From contig JBIKWM010000014.1 in the NCBI GenBank assembly GCA_044356305.1, positions 1-64,000 on the forward strand: a stretch of DNA of 64,000 bases, read 5' to 3'. Shown piece after piece: positions 1-8,460 of this stretch. The position numbers were made by a program, and so were the translations under genes. The notes beneath the pieces are model-generated. The model saw nothing but the letters and a program-made list of their open reading frames with translations, was not told where the DNA came from and did not search any database. The stretch's first letter is position 1. Every line of letters begins with the position of its first letter. This stretch comes from JBIKWM01 sp044356305. GTDB taxonomy: Bacteria > Bacteroidota > Bacteroidia > UBA10329.

Positions 1-253
1 TCCTTAAGAGTTCTCCGACAGTCCTTGTGGCCTGCCATATTGTCCTTGTTGGGTGGCCCGACAGTCCTTAAGAGTTCTCCGATAGTCCTTAAGAGTTCTC
101 CGACAGTCCTTAAGAGTCTCCCGAAAGTCCTTCTAAGTTCTCCTAAAGTCCTTGTGGCCTCCGTTTTTGGCCTTCAGGGTCCTCCCAAAGTCCTTCTGGG
201 TTGCCCCATCGGCCTTCATGGTTCGCCATCAGTCCATCAGTGGGCGGCAATAG
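1..253. repeat. Degenerate 21-bp tandem repeat array, cut by the window start
   Basis: About twelve head-to-tail units of 21 bp (one of 22) can be laid out, each beginning near TCCTT and usually ending in AG. The best conserved units lie at 1-21, 65-85, 86-106 and 107-127 (core TCCTTAAGAGTTCTCCGA). Units further right decay gradually until the pattern is lost near 253. The array touches position 1, so it probably continues outside the window. An open frame runs through it, but its heptad peptide looks like nothing known to me and the decay is not codon-biased, so I read it as non-coding. The 21-bp period is a multiple of three and also close to two helical turns. Confidence 0.8.
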
Positions 254-598
254 GCTTTGCATGTGGCCCGCACCCCTGTCAGTAGCACTCTTAAGTGTAT
301 GGAGGGCTTTCGGCTACAATGCCAACCATTCTTATTTGGCACCTGTGTTCCCCCGCCCCATCAAGTGTTCCTCAAAATCACTTGTTCGGTATTGAAGCGG
401 AGCGGTCTGTGACCACGGGCTGAAAACCTTTTTTTGTGCGCTCCCCGCCCGCCTTTAGGTTAGTCAGGAAACTCTCGGTGAATAAGGAAAGCAGAGGTGC
501 GCTACCCCCGGCCCCCTGACTGCCTGATGCCCTGATTCCCTCACTCCCAAAAAGAAAACCCCGCCCAGCTCGGCCAAGGCTTCCCTTTCACTCTCACT
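254..598. other. Gene-free spacer
   Basis: No convincing gene, RNA or promoter is visible here. The only structure is a short degenerate 8-bp tandem repeat (CTGACTGC, CTGATGCC, CTGATTCC, CTCACTCC) at 516-547. The left part may be further decayed copies of the neighbouring 21-bp array. It lies downstream of the minus-strand histidine kinase gene and may hold its transcription end, but no clear terminator hairpin was found. Confidence 0.5.
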
Positions 599-1654
599 CT
601 ACCCCGCCAAGGGCAATGTGAATGCAAAGGTGGTACCGCTGCCATCGCCTGTCTGGCTGCGCACAGTTATACCCTGGCCATGTGCTTCTATGATGTGTTT
701 CACGATGCTCAGGCCAAGGCCCGATCCGCCCTGCTCGCGGGCGCGGGCCTTGTCGGTGCGGTAAAAGCGTTCAAACAGGCGGGGCAGGTGCTCGGCCTCA
801 ATGCCCGGGCCGTCATCGGCCACCTCGCACAGCACGTTGGGCTCCATGTCGTAAAAACGCAGCTCAATGGTTCCCTCGGCCGACCCGTACTTGATGGCGT
901 TGTCTATCAGGTTGATGTACACCTGCCGTATGCGGTCGGGGTCGGCCATCACCGGTATGGGCCGGTCATATTTCTTGTTCAGGCGTATCCGCACCTTTCT
1001 GCGGTCGGCCTTCTGCTCCTGCATGTCTATCACCTCGCGCACCAGCTCCACCACATTAAAGCGTTGCTGGTTCAGGCTCAGTCGGCCCGATTCGAGTTTC
1101 GATATCAGGTCAAGGTCCTCAACAAGGCTTATCATGCGTTCCACGCTGCGGTCGGCCCGTTTCAGGTATTTGCGGTTCACCTCAGGGTCTTCAAGGCCGC
1201 CATCGAGCAGCGTGTGCAGGTAGCCCTGTATGTTGAAGATGGGGGTCTTCAGCTCGTGCGATATGTTGCCCAGAAATTCCCTGCGGTACAGTTCCATGTC
1301 GCGCAGGTCCTCCACCTCGCGGTTTCGCTCCTCGGCCCAGGTCAGCACCTGCTGGTTCACGGTGCCCAGTATGTCGCGCTCATCGCTTATGCGCTCCTTG
1401 AGGTCTTTGGTGGGGTTCTTCACCAGGCTGATGGTGCGGTACACCACCTTCACCTTCTCGTAAATGAAATCGATGAGCACATAGTGCACCACCACAAAGG
1501 TGACTATGGCCAGCACCGTGCCCATGGCAAAGAGGCGCATGCCGTTCAGTCCCCCAAAAAAGTAATGGTCGGCCGCGCCCAGCAGCACACTGAACAGCAG
1601 ACTGATAAGAATAGCGGTGAAAAAGGCGAGGTTGCGTGGCGATGGGCCGTCCAT
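599..1654 (-). CDS. Two-component sensor histidine kinase, PhoR-like
   Basis: This 351-residue membrane kinase autophosphorylates a histidine and passes the phosphate to a response regulator, most likely the one encoded just upstream. Two hydrophobic helices (about 9-28 and 40-62) leave almost no periplasmic domain, then a linker leads to the H-box (SHELKTP, His133), an N-box (NAIKYG), a G1 box (DDGPGIE) and a G2 box (GGSGLGLS). This HisKA-HATPase layout is the one seen in PhoR-type kinases. The stimulus is unknown; the lack of an extracellular loop suggests membrane or cytoplasmic sensing. A -7 box five bases before the ATG suggests it can be transcribed independently of the regulator gene. 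Confidence 0.93.
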   Translation of the reverse strand: MDGPSPRNLAFFTAILISLLFSVLLGAADHYFFGGLNGMRLFAMGTVLAIVTFVVVHYVLIDFIYEKVKVVYRTISLVKNPTKDLKERISDERDILGTVNQQVLTWAEERNREVEDLRDMELYRREFLGNISHELKTPIFNIQGYLHTLLDGGLEDPEVNRKYLKRADRSVERMISLVEDLDLISKLESGRLSLNQQRFNVVELVREVIDMQEQKADRRKVRIRLNKKYDRPIPVMADPDRIRQVYINLIDNAIKYGSAEGTIELRFYDMEPNVLCEVADDGPGIEAEHLPRLFERFYRTDKARAREQGGSGLGLSIVKHIIEAHGQGITVRSQTGDGSGTTFAFTLPLAG

Positions 1655-1659
1655 GCCTG

Positions 1660-1667
1660 CGAAAGTA
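1660..1667 (-). promoter_or_regulatory. -7 box TACTTTCG for the histidine kinase gene
   Basis: The minus strand reads TACTTTCG, five bases before the kinase ATG at 1654 and just past the response regulator stop codon. It matches the Bacteroidota -7 consensus TAnnTTTG with one change. Transcription would begin practically at the start codon. Confidence 0.5.
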
Positions 1668-1668
1668 C

Positions 1669-2352
1669 CTAGGGTTCGAACTTGTAGCCCACTCCTTTTA
1701 AGGTGCGGATGGCCGAGTCGCCCAGTTTTTCGCGCAGCTTGCGCACATGCACATCAATGGTGCGGTCGCCCACCACCACCTGGTCGCCCCACACCCCCGA
1801 CAGGATGTGCTCGCGGCTGAACACGTGCCCAGGTCTGGAGGCCAACAGGGCCAACAGTTCAAATTCCTTTTTGGGCAGGGTGAGCTCCTTCCCGTTGCGT
1901 ATCACCACATAGCGGCTGCGGTCAATGGTCAGCCCCGATGCGGTCTCAAACACCTGCGGCTCGGGCACCATGGGGGCGTTTCTGCGCAGCAGTGCCTTTA
2001 TGCGGCTGGCCAGCACCCGTGGCTTTATGGGTTTCTGTATGTAATCATCGGCCCCGGCATCAAATCCTGCTATCTGCGAGTAGTCTTCGGTGCGGGCGGT
2101 TAGGAAAGCGATCACCGTATCGTTCAGCGATGGGATGTCGCGCAGCTCGCGGCATGTCTCTATGCCGTCCATGCCGGGCATCATCACATCAAGCAGTATA
2201 AGGTCGGGACGCACCTTGGTGGCCACTTCAATGGCGGTACGGCCATTGTCTGCGGTGCTCACCTCGTAGCCCTCCTTTCGCAGGTTGTACTCAAGGAATT
2301 CGAGGATATCCTCTTCATCGTCAACCAGAAGCAGTCGGGGTGGCTGTTCCAT
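1669..2352 (-). CDS. Response regulator, OmpR/PhoB family
   Basis: This DNA-binding response regulator pairs with the kinase encoded 14 bp downstream. The receiver domain covers about residues 6-120 with acidic residues at 11-14, the phosphoacceptor Asp55 (LLDVMMPG) and a conserved Lys in the QKP motif. The C-terminal third is a winged helix of the OmpR type (GDRTIDVHVRKLREKLG, then VGYKF). An ATG at 2385 would add 11 residues with no family match, so I chose the ATG at 2352, which gives 227 residues beginning MEQPPRLLLVDDEED. Its targets cannot be told from the sequence; phosphate control is only suggested by its likeness to PhoB. Confidence 0.92.
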   Translation of the reverse strand: MEQPPRLLLVDDEEDILEFLEYNLRKEGYEVSTADNGRTAIEVATKVRPDLILLDVMMPGMDGIETCRELRDIPSLNDTVIAFLTARTEDYSQIAGFDAGADDYIQKPIKPRVLASRIKALLRRNAPMVPEPQVFETASGLTIDRSRYVVIRNGKELTLPKKEFELLALLASRPGHVFSREHILSGVWGDQVVVGDRTIDVHVRKLREKLGDSAIRTLKGVGYKFEP

Positions 2353-2435
2353 CACATTCTCGTGCCGCAAAGTTGCCCTGCTCATGCTGTGGTGGTGTTA
2401 AGGCATGGTTATGCTGATGTGATGAGATGGGCACA

Positions 2436-3689
2436 TCAGTCAAGCAGCCGGAGGCGTACCTGATCTATGCGGGTGCCGTTCATGGCCAGGATGGTGAAGC
2501 CGTAGCGGCCTATGGTGATGTTCTCGTCCTTCTGCGGTATGCTCTGGTGGTGGGCTATGATAAAACCGCCAAGGGTCTCATACTCATCGCTCAGCTCAAG
2601 GCCCAGGTTGTACCGCTCGTTCAGGTGGTCTATCTCTAAACGGCCGCTCAGCACAAACTCGCGCTCGTTCACCCGCCTGTCGGTCAGTTCCTCCACATCG
2701 TGCTCATCATCTATCTCCCCGAATATCTCCTCAATGATGTCCTCAACGGTAATCAGGCCCGCGGTGCCCCCGAACTCATCCACCACCACGGCCATGCTGC
2801 GCTGCTGCACCCCGAACTGGGTGAGCAGGTCCTGTGCGCGCATGGTCTCGGGCACAAAGCTCAGCGGCCGCACCACCGAACGGATGGAGGTGGGGCGCTG
2901 GAACATCTCGAACGAGTGTACATATCCCACTATGTTGTCGTGGTTGTCGCGGTAAATGATGATCTTCGAAAGGCCGGTCTCCACAAATCTGCGGTGCAGG
3001 TCGGCCACGGTGCCATCTACATCAAAGCACACCATCTCGGTGCGCGGTATCATGCATTCGCGCACCTTCACCTCGCTGAATGCAAGTGCGTTGCGGAATA
3101 TCTTCAGCTCATTCTGCGAATCATCGGTGGTAGGCTGCTCGGTCTGTTCGCTCACCAGGTTGTCGAGGTCGCTGCGCCCGAACGATATCTTCTCCTCGTT
3201 CATCTTCACCTTGAAGAATGTGACGAGCACCTGCCTCGAGAAAGTCTCGGTGGCCCACACCACCGGTGTAAGCAGCCAGTAGAGCACCTGTGCCGGAATG
3301 GCGAACAGGCGCAGCATGCCGTTGGGGTCGGCCCTGAACACCGCCTTGGGCACAAACTCGGCCACCACCAGTATGAGCATGGTCGATAGGGCCGTCTGCA
3401 CCACCATCACCACCATGGCACTGCCCACAAACGAGCGGATGGGCGGCTCGAGCACCTGCGCCATCACTATGCCATAGACCACCAATGCAATGTTGTTGCC
3501 CACCAGCATGGCGCTGATGAAACGCGTAGGGCTGTCCATGAATCGGCCTATGATCCCGGCCGAGAGGTCGCCCTTTTTGCGGTCAATCTCCACCCTGAAC
3601 CGGTTGGCGCTCACAAAGGCTATCTCCATGCCCGAGAAAAAGGCAGAGAGCACAAGGGTCGATAATATGATGAGTGCAGTGGTGGCCAT
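2436..3689 (-). CDS. CNNM/CorC-type membrane protein with CBS pair
   Basis: This 417-residue protein has an N-terminal DUF21 membrane domain of about four helices, with a small-residue segment SAFFSGMEIAF near the start. A CBS pair follows (from about 190, with the family motif MIPRTEMV) and then a C-terminal CorC_HlyC domain (LSGRLEIDHLNE region). Such proteins are annotated as hemolysin-like or CorC and are implicated in Mg/Co efflux; gliding protein GldE belongs to the same family. The start codon overlaps the stop of the upstream 70-codon gene by one base (TGATG), implying translational coupling inside the lptC operon. Transport substrate is not deducible here. Confidence 0.9.
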   Translation of the reverse strand: MATTALIILSTLVLSAFFSGMEIAFVSANRFRVEIDRKKGDLSAGIIGRFMDSPTRFISAMLVGNNIALVVYGIVMAQVLEPPIRSFVGSAMVVMVVQTALSTMLILVVAEFVPKAVFRADPNGMLRLFAIPAQVLYWLLTPVVWATETFSRQVLVTFFKVKMNEEKISFGRSDLDNLVSEQTEQPTTDDSQNELKIFRNALAFSEVKVRECMIPRTEMVCFDVDGTVADLHRRFVETGLSKIIIYRDNHDNIVGYVHSFEMFQRPTSIRSVVRPLSFVPETMRAQDLLTQFGVQQRSMAVVVDEFGGTAGLITVEDIIEEIFGEIDDEHDVEELTDRRVNEREFVLSGRLEIDHLNERYNLGLELSDEYETLGGFIIAHHQSIPQKDENITIGRYGFTILAMNGTRIDQVRLRLLD

Positions 3690-3901
3690 CAGGCGTTGTT
3701 GTTATCGCGTGCCTCCTGTGCCTCAAGCTGCTTGCGCACACGCCTGCGCCAAGTGTAGAACGCTGCGGCCAGTGCGGTGCCTGCAAGGAACCACTTGGCC
3801 TGATCAAAACCCTGTGTGTTGAATATGTACGCGCCCATAAGGAGCGAGAACACGCCTATGGCCAGCCACGCCAGCTCAAGGAACTTCAGAACCTTTATCA
3901 T
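3689..3901 (-). CDS. Small membrane protein in the lptC operon
   Basis: This is a 70-residue protein with one long hydrophobic stretch or two short helices (about 5-27 and 32-50) and a basic C-terminal tail (TWRRRVRKQLEAQ). I do not recognise a named family. It overlaps the 3' end of lptC by 26 bp and shares one base with the next gene, so it is clearly expressed within the operon. Similar short hydrophobic genes sit between lptC and the CorC-type gene in other Bacteroidota as far as I recall, but I cannot check this here. Confidence 0.7.
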   Translation of the reverse strand: MIKVLKFLELAWLAIGVFSLLMGAYIFNTQGFDQAKWFLAGTALAAAFYTWRRRVRKQLEAQEARDNNNA

Positions 3902-4460
3902 CTTTCAGGTCAATGGTACCTTTAATGTTCTTGATACGGTACTCGGTGAATGTCTCGTTGCTCTCGAGTCCGTGGCCAAATATCACCTCTTCGGACGTGG
4001 TGATGCGCACAAACTCTTCGGTGAAGATACGTTTCGACTTCTCGTCCCACACCAGATGCTCGGTGTTGAGGGTCTCGTTGCGGGTATTGCGCACCACTAC
4101 ATTGCGTCTGGCCTCCATGGTCTTGCGCTGTGTATACGATATGGCATACTCGGCCCTGAGGTCGCTTTCCACCTCGCCATTGCCGCGGTAAAAGGCGACA
4201 TGGATGCCCTCAGGGCACACCATGCGGCCGTCCTGATCGTTGTAGCGGTACATCACCGGTGCATCCACCAGGGCCTTCAATCTGGCCGAGTCGGTATGGA
4301 TGATGCGCACATCGTGGGCCAGCTCGGCCGGCATGGTGTCGGTCTCAACTATGGCCTCCACCTCTTTCGGGTCGTTCAGGCAACCTACCATCCCACCGGA
4401 AAAAAGGAGGGGCACCAAAAGGCACCCCGTCACTTTCAAGTATGCAGCCAGACGTATCAA
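3876..4460 (-). CDS. lptC: LPS export protein LptC
   Basis: LptC is the bitopic or lipid-anchored periplasmic subunit of the Lpt bridge that moves lipopolysaccharide from the inner-membrane LptBFG extractor to LptA. The 194-residue protein begins with a hydrophobic leader and a lipobox-like GGMVGC (Cys27), and the rest is a single beta-rich OstA/LptC domain (for example MEARRNVVVRNTRNETL and the C-terminal GHGLESNETFTEYRI stretch). It sits 12 bp after the TPR gene and overlaps the following small gene. The coaX-OMP-TPR-lptC-CorC order fits what I know of Bacteroidota genomes. Confidence 0.88.
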   Translation of the reverse strand: MIRLAAYLKVTGCLLVPLLFSGGMVGCLNDPKEVEAIVETDTMPAELAHDVRIIHTDSARLKALVDAPVMYRYNDQDGRMVCPEGIHVAFYRGNGEVESDLRAEYAISYTQRKTMEARRNVVVRNTRNETLNTEHLVWDEKSKRIFTEEFVRITTSEEVIFGHGLESNETFTEYRIKNIKGTIDLKDDKGSEVP

Positions 4461-4472
4461 CCAGATGCCCGA

Positions 4473-5789
4473 TCAGTTGAAGCGGGCCGTGGTGCTCGCA
4501 CCTATCCAGCCGCCCACGGTCACGCTGTCACCTTCCTTCAGGTTGTAGAAGAAACAGTCTTTCACAGTTGGGAAATAGTTGCGGCACTGTGCCATTTTCT
4601 GGTCGGCTGCCCCGGCCATTGAGCCATCGACCGACTTGGCTTTCTGAAACTGGTCGTAGGCCGCCCAGATACCGTATTTCTTATTGCACTCGTTGTCGCC
4701 ACAGCTGTTGGAGGTGCTCATGTACAGGTCGCCTATGGCAATGTAAGGCTCGCCCCAGCCCGGACGCAGTGCCGCGGCCTCCTGTGCCTTAGAGCGGGCG
4801 GTGGAGTAGCTCTTCTGGTGGGCATATAGGTCCGATGTCTTCATCAGTCGGTCAGCCTTTTTACTGTTATCGGTCTCCAGTTTCACCGATTCCTCGATGA
4901 ACTTGAGGGCCGTGGCATATTCCTTCTTCTTCACATAGGCCTCGTACAGGCCATAGGCCGAATTGGCGCTGGGGGCCACCTGGTGCGCCTTCTCGGTCAC
5001 CTCGGTGTAGAAAGGGTCATCGGTCCATTTGCGCTTGGACATCATACTAAGGATCTTATCGAAAAGTGCAGCGTCCTTCGCGTTGGCAGCCACCTTGGGC
5101 TTCATTAGGGCCACATAGGAGTCTTTGTCGGCTATCTTCTCGAAGTTCGAGTTAACGGCATCATACGCCTTGGTGTAGGCGGCAAAGTCTTTGTCCGATT
5201 CGCCTTTGGCAATGTTCTTCTCAAATACAGGTGCCACCTCCTCGTACATATCGAACACCTGTTCCTTGGTCAGCTTCTTGGCGTTGAGCTGCTTCATCCC
5301 GGTAAGGAAATACTTGTAAAGCACACCGGCATCGGTGCTGTCCTTGTCCACGCTCATCGCCTTTTTCAGGGTGCCCATGGCGCGGCCCAGATCCTCGGGG
5401 AAATAGTCAAACTCGGCCATGCCCTTTATACCGAGCACCTTGCCCTCCTCACCGAAATACTTGATGCGGTTGTCATAAACGGCAAGCAACGTGTCGATGT
5501 AGGCCTTCTTCACAGCCGGGTCGGTGGCCTTGTTTATCTGATGCTCAAGGATCTTGGGCGCATTGATAAAGGTGTTCTTGGTGGCCTGGGGGCAGTTGAG
5601 GTACACATACCTCCAACCGGGCAGCGCGTCCTCAAAGTTGTTCTGCTTGAAATACTCACGGAAGAGCGATATGCTCTCCTTGCACTTTTGGGGGTCGGGC
5701 CCGAATCTGGCATCATCGGCCTGTGCCAGAGCCCCTATGCTATAGGTGCCCACAAAGAGGAATGCTGCTGTTCTGAAAAAGGTTTTCAT
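4473..5789 (-). CDS. Secreted TPR-containing protein
   Basis: This 438-residue protein starts with a signal peptide (cleavage likely after GALAQA, near residue 24). Helical repeats of the tetratricopeptide type follow through most of its length, best seen around 290-370 (AYGLYEAYVKKKEYATALKF and following helices). A Cys pair (CGDNEC, near 375) and a terminal NLKEGDSVTVGG segment are notable. It is probably a periplasmic or outer-membrane-associated scaffold that acts with the upstream beta-barrel protein and LptC, because the gene order is tight (16 bp and 12 bp gaps). The exact role is unknown. Confidence 0.8.
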   Translation of the reverse strand: MKTFFRTAAFLFVGTYSIGALAQADDARFGPDPQKCKESISLFREYFKQNNFEDALPGWRYVYLNCPQATKNTFINAPKILEHQINKATDPAVKKAYIDTLLAVYDNRIKYFGEEGKVLGIKGMAEFDYFPEDLGRAMGTLKKAMSVDKDSTDAGVLYKYFLTGMKQLNAKKLTKEQVFDMYEEVAPVFEKNIAKGESDKDFAAYTKAYDAVNSNFEKIADKDSYVALMKPKVAANAKDAALFDKILSMMSKRKWTDDPFYTEVTEKAHQVAPSANSAYGLYEAYVKKKEYATALKFIEESVKLETDNSKKADRLMKTSDLYAHQKSYSTARSKAQEAAALRPGWGEPYIAIGDLYMSTSNSCGDNECNKKYGIWAAYDQFQKAKSVDGSMAGAADQKMAQCRNYFPTVKDCFFYNLKEGDSVTVGGWIGASTTARFN

Positions 5790-5805
5790 GACTTGTAATG
5801 AATGA

Positions 5806-7140
5806 TCAGAAGTATTTACGCTTGATGAACCACTTGTCGTTGAGCGTGAATCCGAGCTTGAATTTCCAGTAGTCCTCGAGCAGGAGGCCGTTGCTCACTG
5901 AGCCGCGCTGTCCCCACTCCACAGATATGTTGACCATGCTCTGCACAAACTGATTGTCTCCTGCCCGCATCCGGCTCACGGGGAAGCCCAACCCAATTGT
6001 CGTGCCATACTCGGGCACACGGGTGCCGGCAATGACATATTGCGACTGAGCGTAGAACCCGCCAATGCGGTAGTGCATCTTTCCGAAATAGCTCCAGAAA
6101 CCGCGTTTGTTGTATTCGAACGAGGGCCTGAACTCAACCCCCACCGAACCGCGCCATAGGTCTCCGAGACCTTCTGCCTTGCCCTCGGTGTCGCGGAACT
6201 GCGACCATTGCTCGTACAGAAACTCACCGCCCACGCCCCATTTGCGGCCCACCTGCGCCATGGCCCCGAAACCGAGACGCAAGGGCATGTGCATCCAGGT
6301 CGATGAGTCGCGCATGACCACCGTGTCGCGGTCTGAGATTCCACCCACTGTGGGATAGTACATTGTGGAGAGGCGCGACATGGGCGCATACACATCGAGC
6401 GGAGCGGCACCCCATACACCCAGGGTGAGCGAACTGGTCTTGATGGGGATGGTGTACTGCATCCCGTAGTCGAAATAAAACCCACGCACCGACACTTCGT
6501 CAAAGGTGCTGGAGCTGAAATAGTTCTGTTCGCCAACTTCTGTAAGTCGTATGCGGCTGATGGTGCCGAACAGGAACGAGGCATTGAACCCGAACGAGAA
6601 GTTCTTGAACGGCTTGAATCCCGCCCCTATGAAGAACTGATCTACTCCGCCCTTGCCCTGTTGTATCCAGTTCACCGTCAGGGTGTCATCGGCATAGGGT
6701 ACTTCCTCGCTATTGATGCTGGTGTAGCCCAGTGTGCTGAAATTGCGGATGCCGAACGCACCTCCCCACCACTTAGTAACAGGGAAACCAAGGGCGAAAT
6801 ACGACAGGTTTGCCTTGTTAACGTTCTCCGATGTGCTGGCATCGCGCAGGGTGGCAATGCTCCCATATCCTGCAATATCAAAAGAGGTGAATCGGATAGC
6901 CGTGTAGGATGCCGGATTGCTGAAGTTGACCGCAAAGGGAATACTGTCCTCGCGAATGGCTATGCCCAGTCCGCCCATGCCGCTGTAGCGCACCAGGCGC
7001 GTATCGACCAGATTGCCAACCCCAAAATAGGAATAGGGCGAGTCGTTGCCCGGTTGGGCAAAGGCCATGGCTGCTGATGTGCAGATGACCGCGAGCGTCC
7101 ATGCGAGCTTACGCCCTGCGGTTGTGTATGTGAATCTCAT
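5806..7140 (-). CDS. Outer-membrane beta-barrel protein, unknown role
   Basis: With the ATG at 7140 the product has 444 residues and a good signal peptide (RKLAWTLAVICTSAAMAFAQ). The upstream ATG at 7173 would place extra residues before it and lies deeper in coaX. After the signal come PYSYFGVGN and repeated amphipathic beta strands (alternating aromatic and polar residues, many Gly turns), ending in KWFIKRKYF. This resembles FadL/PorV-like barrels found next to coaX and lptC in Bacteroidota. The start overlaps the end of coaX by about 30 bp. Cargo or function cannot be assigned. Confidence 0.78.
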   Translation of the reverse strand: MRFTYTTAGRKLAWTLAVICTSAAMAFAQPGNDSPYSYFGVGNLVDTRLVRYSGMGGLGIAIREDSIPFAVNFSNPASYTAIRFTSFDIAGYGSIATLRDASTSENVNKANLSYFALGFPVTKWWGGAFGIRNFSTLGYTSINSEEVPYADDTLTVNWIQQGKGGVDQFFIGAGFKPFKNFSFGFNASFLFGTISRIRLTEVGEQNYFSSSTFDEVSVRGFYFDYGMQYTIPIKTSSLTLGVWGAAPLDVYAPMSRLSTMYYPTVGGISDRDTVVMRDSSTWMHMPLRLGFGAMAQVGRKWGVGGEFLYEQWSQFRDTEGKAEGLGDLWRGSVGVEFRPSFEYNKRGFWSYFGKMHYRIGGFYAQSQYVIAGTRVPEYGTTIGLGFPVSRMRAGDNQFVQSMVNISVEWGQRGSVSNGLLLEDYWKFKLGFTLNDKWFIKRKYF

Positions 7141-7819
7141 AAAGGCCGCGAAGCACCAGAAAAGGGTCTGCAAAGATGGGATAATTGAGTTGTGATGCGA
7201 GGGCCATATGATCTCCGCCTGTGATCAACACTTTTCCGGCCGGATGGTTGTGCAGAAATCGGGCTATACGGCCCTCCATTTCGCACAGCATACCAAACTG
7301 TGCACCGCTCTGCATGGCAGTGGCGGTAGATGTGCCGATCATGGGGGCATCGGGTTCAGCCTCCAATAGCGGCAACTTGGCGGTGCCCTCGTGCATTGAA
7401 CGCAGGCGCATTCTCAGGCCCGGTGCTATGGCCCCGCCCAAATAGGTCCCATCCGCGCTGACGTACTCGTATTTGAGGCATGTGCCGGCATCCATGACCA
7501 TAAGTGGCACTCCTTTATTAATAGACCACGCCCCGATGGCCGCACAGAGTCTGTCGGTGCCCAATGTGGCGGGAGTGACGTAGGCATTGCCTATGGGGAT
7601 GGGAGTCAGACCGCTGACAAGTATCACATCTGTGCGCTGCGACAGTATGGAGGCGAGATGGGGTGGTATATCGGTCACGGCCGACACCACAACTCCGACC
7701 AGAACTTCTCCGCCAAGCATGGTCAGTGCCTCGGTAGCCGATATGGGCAGTACGTTGCCCGATGCATCGAACAGGGCGGCCTTCAGGTGGGTGTTTCCCA
7801 CATCAATGGCAAGGATCAT
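7109..7819 (-). CDS. coaX: Type III pantothenate kinase
   Basis: CoaX phosphorylates pantothenate, the first step of coenzyme A synthesis; unlike type I/II enzymes it has an acetokinase/Hsp70-like fold. The 236-residue product shows the N-terminal phosphate loop (DVGNTHLKAA, Asp6), the pantothenate-binding GTDRLCAAIGA and the DAGTCLKYE motif, all typical. Length agrees with the family. A TACTTTCG -7 box stands six bases before the ATG, so it is probably the first gene of the transcription unit running to the CorC-type gene. Confidence 0.95.
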   Translation of the reverse strand: MILAIDVGNTHLKAALFDASGNVLPISATEALTMLGGEVLVGVVVSAVTDIPPHLASILSQRTDVILVSGLTPIPIGNAYVTPATLGTDRLCAAIGAWSINKGVPLMVMDAGTCLKYEYVSADGTYLGGAIAPGLRMRLRSMHEGTAKLPLLEAEPDAPMIGTSTATAMQSGAQFGMLCEMEGRIARFLHNHPAGKVLITGGDHMALASQLNYPIFADPFLVLRGLYEIHIHNRRA

Positions 7820-7825
7820 AGAGCG

Positions 7826-7833
7826 CGAAAGTA
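7826..7833 (-). promoter_or_regulatory. -7 box TACTTTCG for coaX operon
   Basis: The minus strand reads TACTTTCG with six bases to the coaX ATG at 7819. It matches TAnnTTTG except for one base and predicts a nearly leaderless transcript for the coaX-to-CorC operon. No clear -33 TTTG was found. Confidence 0.5.
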
Positions 7834-7846
7834 CCGCGTAGCCAGA

Positions 7847-8437
7847 TCAGGCACCCACGGGCCTCAGAGCTGCCACCGACCGGTACCCTGTTCCAGTGTC
7901 CAGATAGTGGTCAACGTCCTTCGCCAGATCGGATGGCAGCAATGGCCATAGGGCCTGAGGAACGTTCTTAATGTGCAGCATCGCTGCCCGGATGCGGGCA
8001 TCGCAGGATTCGGTGATGCGATTAAGATCATCGGGGTTGGCCACGCCACGGCACCCTGCCCGGTCGCACATCAGCGGCATGGACTGTCCGATATTCAATA
8101 GGCCGTAGTCGTCAGTCAGCTCATCGCCCGGGGCGATGTCGGTCAATGCGATCTCGAACCCATAACCGGTGGTAAGGGTGTTGGGTTGGCAACAGTGGTT
8201 CATGTACCTGCCGTGATCCCAACATAGGATATAATTCCCGTGCTCATCGTTGTAACAGTAACGCTCAAGCATGGCCTTGTACAGCTGATTGGACAGGCGA
8301 GGGTCATGGGGTGCGATGACAATATCCAAAGGATCGAGCACATAGACGATCGTGCCGGCCGGGATATGGGCCTTGGCAAAAACCCCGAAACCCCTATCAG
8401 GGCTGATGAATCGAAGCTCTGTGGCCGGGTGCATCAT
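7847..8437 (-). CDS. SET-domain protein, putative lysine methyltransferase
   Basis: The 196-residue protein carries the SET signatures in order: GFGVFAK near residue 17, RYMNHCCQPNT near 92 (family NHSCxPN) and GDELTDDYG near 120 (family ELxxDY), followed by a Cys pair (MCDRAGC) like a minimal post-SET element. SET enzymes transfer a methyl group from S-adenosylmethionine to protein lysines; the motifs bind cofactor and form the knot at the active site. Bacterial substrates are mostly unknown. It has no signal peptide. It lies between coaX and a PepSY-like gene on the same strand with 23-27 bp gaps. Confidence 0.85.
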   Translation of the reverse strand: MMHPATELRFISPDRGFGVFAKAHIPAGTIVYVLDPLDIVIAPHDPRLSNQLYKAMLERYCYNDEHGNYILCWDHGRYMNHCCQPNTLTTGYGFEIALTDIAPGDELTDDYGLLNIGQSMPLMCDRAGCRGVANPDDLNRITESCDARIRAAMLHIKNVPQALWPLLPSDLAKDVDHYLDTGTGYRSVAALRPVGA

Positions 8438-8460
8438 GGCGCAGTTCGATTATATAAGTC

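Noticed and set aside
1..253. CRISPR array
   Set aside because: Units are contiguous without spacers and are degenerate; no cas genes are near.
25..285. Possible heptad-repeat peptide over the 21-bp array
   Set aside because: The array decays without respect to codon positions and the peptide has no signal peptide or known repeat family. I keep it as non-coding but cannot exclude it.
680..1672. Long open frame opposite the histidine kinase
   Set aside because: It mirrors a well-supported gene. GC-rich codons leave the opposite strand open; the translation has His/Val/Leu-rich low-complexity sequence and no known motif.
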